Source: Spongiibacter sp. IMCC21906 (GTDB taxonomy: Bacteria; Pseudomonadota; Gammaproteobacteria; Pseudomonadales; Spongiibacteraceae). Taken from it: a stretch of 64,000 bases of DNA. The notes beneath the pieces are model-generated. The model ran no database searches and was not told where the DNA came from. It was given only the letters and a program-made list of their open reading frames with translations. Below are positions 62,308 through 64,000 of this stretch, one piece after another (position 1 is the first letter of the stretch; the number at the start of each line of letters is the position of its first letter). The stretch covers positions 806,001 through 870,000 of the forward strand of contig NZ_CP011477.1 in assembly GCF_001010805.1 (NCBI RefSeq), in the 5' to 3' direction. A program made the position numbers and the translations under genes.

Positions 62308-63084
62308 ATGGCATTGGCTAAGCGAATTATTCCCTGTCTTGATGTTGATAAGGGCCGGGTCGTAAAGGGCGTTAACTTTGTAGGCATTCGCGATGCTGGC
62401 GACCCAGTAGAAGTGGCCAAGCGCTATAACGAGCAAGGCGCGGATGAAATCACTTTTTTGGATATCACCGCTACTCACGAAGGCCGCGAAACCACGGTGC
62501 ATACGGTTGAACAGATCGCGGCGGAGGTGTTTATTCCTCTCACCGTGGGCGGCGGTATTCGTGAGATCAAGGATATTCGCGCGATGCTTAATGCCGGCGC
62601 TGATAAAGTCGCCATCAATTCTGCGGCCATCACTAACCCCGATTTTGTGCGCGAAGCAGCGGAGCGGTTTGGCTCCCAGTGCATCGTGATTGCCATCGAT
62701 GCCAAGCAGGTCGATAACGAGGCTGACGGCAGCCCCCGTTGGGAGATTTTTACCCACGGCGGCCGCAAGCCTACCGGAATTAATGCGGTGGCGTGGGCCG
62801 TGCAAATGGTTGAAAACGGCGCTGGAGAAGTGTTGCTAACCAGTATGGATGGCGACGGTACCAAGAAGGGTTACGATCTTGCATTGACTCGCGCCATTGC
62901 CGAAGCCGTGTCGGTGCCAGTTATTGCGTCGGGTGGCGTCGGTAATTTAGATCATTTGGTCGACGGTATTATTGAAGGTAAAGCGGATGCGGTATTGGCG
63001 GCCAGTATCTTCCACTTTGCGGAATACAGCGTGCCAGAGGCCAAGGCCTATATGGCCGAGAAAGGTATCGAAGTGCGTTTATAA
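62308..63084 (+). CDS. hisF: imidazole glycerol phosphate synthase, cyclase subunit
   Basis: 258 residues from ATG 62308 ([28 protein letters not shown] upstream). TIM-barrel motifs include [31 protein letters not shown], the catalytic Asp in [15 protein letters not shown], and [15 protein letters not shown]. The listed longer frame starting inside hisA is not used. Last gene of hisBHAF; hisG, hisD and hisC are not in the window, so the pathway is split over several loci. Confidence 0.96.
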   Translation: MALAKRIIPCLDVDKGRVVKGVNFVGIRDAGDPVEVAKRYNEQGADEITFLDITATHEGRETTVHTVEQIAAEVFIPLTVGGGIREIKDIRAMLNAGADKVAINSAAITNPDFVREAAERFGSQCIVIAIDAKQVDNEADGSPRWEIFTHGGRKPTGINAVAWAVQMVENGAGEVLLTSMDGDGTKKGYDLALTRAIAEAVSVPVIASGGVGNLDHLVDGIIEGKADAVLAASIFHFAEYSVPEAKAYMAEKGIEVRL

Positions 63085-63135
63085 TCTAAATCAAGGAATT
63101 CCCGCGCCGCTACAATAGCCGCGCGGGTCGTTGGT

Positions 63136-64000
63136 TCAGCCTTCTTTATCCGTAAACATATTGGGCACTGCTTTTTTAGCTTTGCTCATAAAGTGCAGGC
63201 CCTTTAGCAGGTTTAAGGCTTCATACAGTTGGTTGTCGTCTTCGGCGAGCTTGTTGTTACGCTCCCCGTTAACGCGGCTGGCCCCGGTACTTTCTTCTCC
63301 TTTATCTGCGCCCAAATGCCCGGCTAAATCAGCCTCGGTCACTTGCTTGTTAGCCCGCAAGGTTTCGACTTTGGCGCGCTCTACAAAGATGTCGGGAATA
63401 ATGCCCTGGGCCTGAATAGAGCGACCACCAGGGGTGTAGTAACGGGCCGTGGTGAGCTTAATCGCGCTTTTCTCAGACAGCGGCAATACCGTTTGTACCG
63501 AGCCTTTGCCAAAGCTTTGGGTGCCCATGATGACTGCCCGGCGATGGTCCTGAAGAGCCCCGGCGACAATCTCAGAGGCCGAGGCAGAGCCACCGTTGAT
63601 AAGCACCACCATGGGAGTCTCGTCGGCAGGTTGACGTTTGCCGGCCATAAACCGGCTGTAGGCGTTGGGCAATCGGCCTTCGGTGTAGACGATCAGGCCT
63701 TCGTTCAAAAACAAATCCACTAGCTGCACCGAGGCTTGCAGTAAGCCACCGGGATTGTTGCGCAGGTCTAGTACCAGGCCCTGAAGCTCTTCTTTGTGGG
63801 CATGGAGTTTTGCCAGCTCTTTGCGGGCATCTGCGCCGGTGCGATTTTGAAATTGAGAGATGCGAATATAGCCGTAACCGGGTTCCAGCATTTCACTGCG
63901 GACACTGGCAACGGTGATGATGTCCCGTTTCAGCTCGACATCAAAGGGCGTGTTTTTACCATTGCGAAGAATGGTCAAAATGATTTTGCTGCCCTTGGGG
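63136..64000 (-). CDS. S41-family C-terminal processing protease, N-terminus beyond window
   Basis: About 288 C-terminal residues of a CtpA/Prc-type periplasmic protease; the frame continues past 64000. After the end of a PDZ domain comes the S41 core: GYIRISQFQNRTGADARKEL, GLVLDLRNNPGGLLQASVQL, the nucleophile region LINGGSASASEIVAGALQDH and the catalytic lysine in GTQSFGKGSVQTVLPL, then TARYYTPGGRSIQAQGI. The last 60 residues form a charged tail. It faces the his operon tail-to-tail with only 51 bases between stops. In relatives it lies next to gpmI and an envC-type murein hydrolase activator gene; whether that holds here is off-window. Confidence 0.93.
   Translation of the reverse strand, partial: PKGSKIILTILRNGKNTPFDVELKRDIITVASVRSEMLEPGYGYIRISQFQNRTGADARKELAKLHAHKEELQGLVLDLRNNPGGLLQASVQLVDLFLNEGLIVYTEGRLPNAYSRFMAGKRQPADETPMVVLINGGSASASEIVAGALQDHRRAVIMGTQSFGKGSVQTVLPLSEKSAIKLTTARYYTPGGRSIQAQGIIPDIFVERAKVETLRANKQVTEADLAGHLGADKGEESTGASRVNGERNNKLAEDDNQLYEALNLLKGLHFMSKAKKAVPNMFTDKEG

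Noticed and set aside
63099-63130. GC-rich hairpin between hisF and the S41 protease gene as terminator
   Set aside because: A cccgcg/cgcggg stem exists, but there is no U-tract on either strand; too weak to call.
1-64000. CRISPR arrays or prophage structural genes
   Set aside because: No regularly spaced repeats of CRISPR size and no phage morphogenesis genes were seen.

Overview
The window looks like chromosomal DNA of a free-living, aerobic gammaproteobacterium, probably a marine or oligotrophic lineage near Cellvibrionales/Spongiibacteraceae (the lineage is an inference from gene order and protein flavour, not a database result). Supporting signs are zapB-like/zapA/ssrS(6S RNA)/ygfA facing ygfB-pepP-ubiH-ubiI, tkt-epd-pgk-fba, HAD/rppH/ptsP, yggX-mutY and hisBHAF, plus a Vibrio-type TonB2 cluster. 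Most of the window is ordinary housekeeping sequence with tight operons and clear terminators.

Layout. 1-3.4 kb: S-adenosylmethionine cycle operon on the minus strand (ArsR-methyltransferase regulator sahR, metK, ahcY cut by the window edge) with a 28-bp perfect palindrome over its promoter. 3.5-4.0 kb: low-molecular-weight phosphatase. 4.1-9.6 kb: tkt-epd-pgk-fba, ending in a strong terminator. 9.8-17.3 kb: accessory genes (a cofactorless-signal molybdopterin-domain protein, a GDSL autotransporter esterase, a frameshifted zinc alcohol dehydrogenase, a large unknown lipoprotein, an alpha/beta hydrolase). 17.3-25.5 kb: serA divergent from a D-2-hydroxyglutarate dehydrogenase-like gene, a peroxiredoxin-like gene, a 0.6-kb gene-free stretch with REP-like repeats, an FAH-family hydrolase, rpiA, ilvA, ygfA. 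25.5-31 kb: 6S RNA, cell division genes, peptidase P and two ubiquinone hydroxylases. 31-34.4 kb: Fur-box-controlled ferric ABC transporter genes (no ATPase here) and gcvH. 34.4-41.8 kb: HAD phosphatase, rppH, ptsP, NRDE protein, TauE/SafE, lgt, thyA, folA. 42.1-47.3 kb: six-gene TonB2 energy-transduction operon. 47.6-52.0 kb: giant transglutaminase/DUF2126 protein, CBS protein, small secreted protein.

52.2-58.3 kb is the accessory highlight: a roughly 6-kb island bounded by an exact 48-bp direct repeat of the 3' part of a tRNA-Phe gene. Inside it sits a complete 3,372-bp ISL3-family element (near-perfect terminal inverted repeats, intact 8-bp target duplication) that carries a metal-responsive MerR regulator, a cation-diffusion facilitator, a second-type lspA and the transposase, i.e. 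an ISPpu12-like element. The rest of the island holds a Fic-domain protein and two small unknown proteins, with no recognisable integrase, so the island appears to be a degraded or non-autonomous integrated element.

58.2-64 kb returns to the core chromosome: tRNA-Phe with a textbook promoter, yggX-mutY, a PanM/PanZ-like acetyltransferase, hisBHAF and the C-terminal part of an S41 protease that runs off the right edge.

All functional names come from reading motifs and remembered family sequences; no search was run. Start codons were moved from the longest reading frame wherever a ribosome binding site or family N-terminus argued for it.
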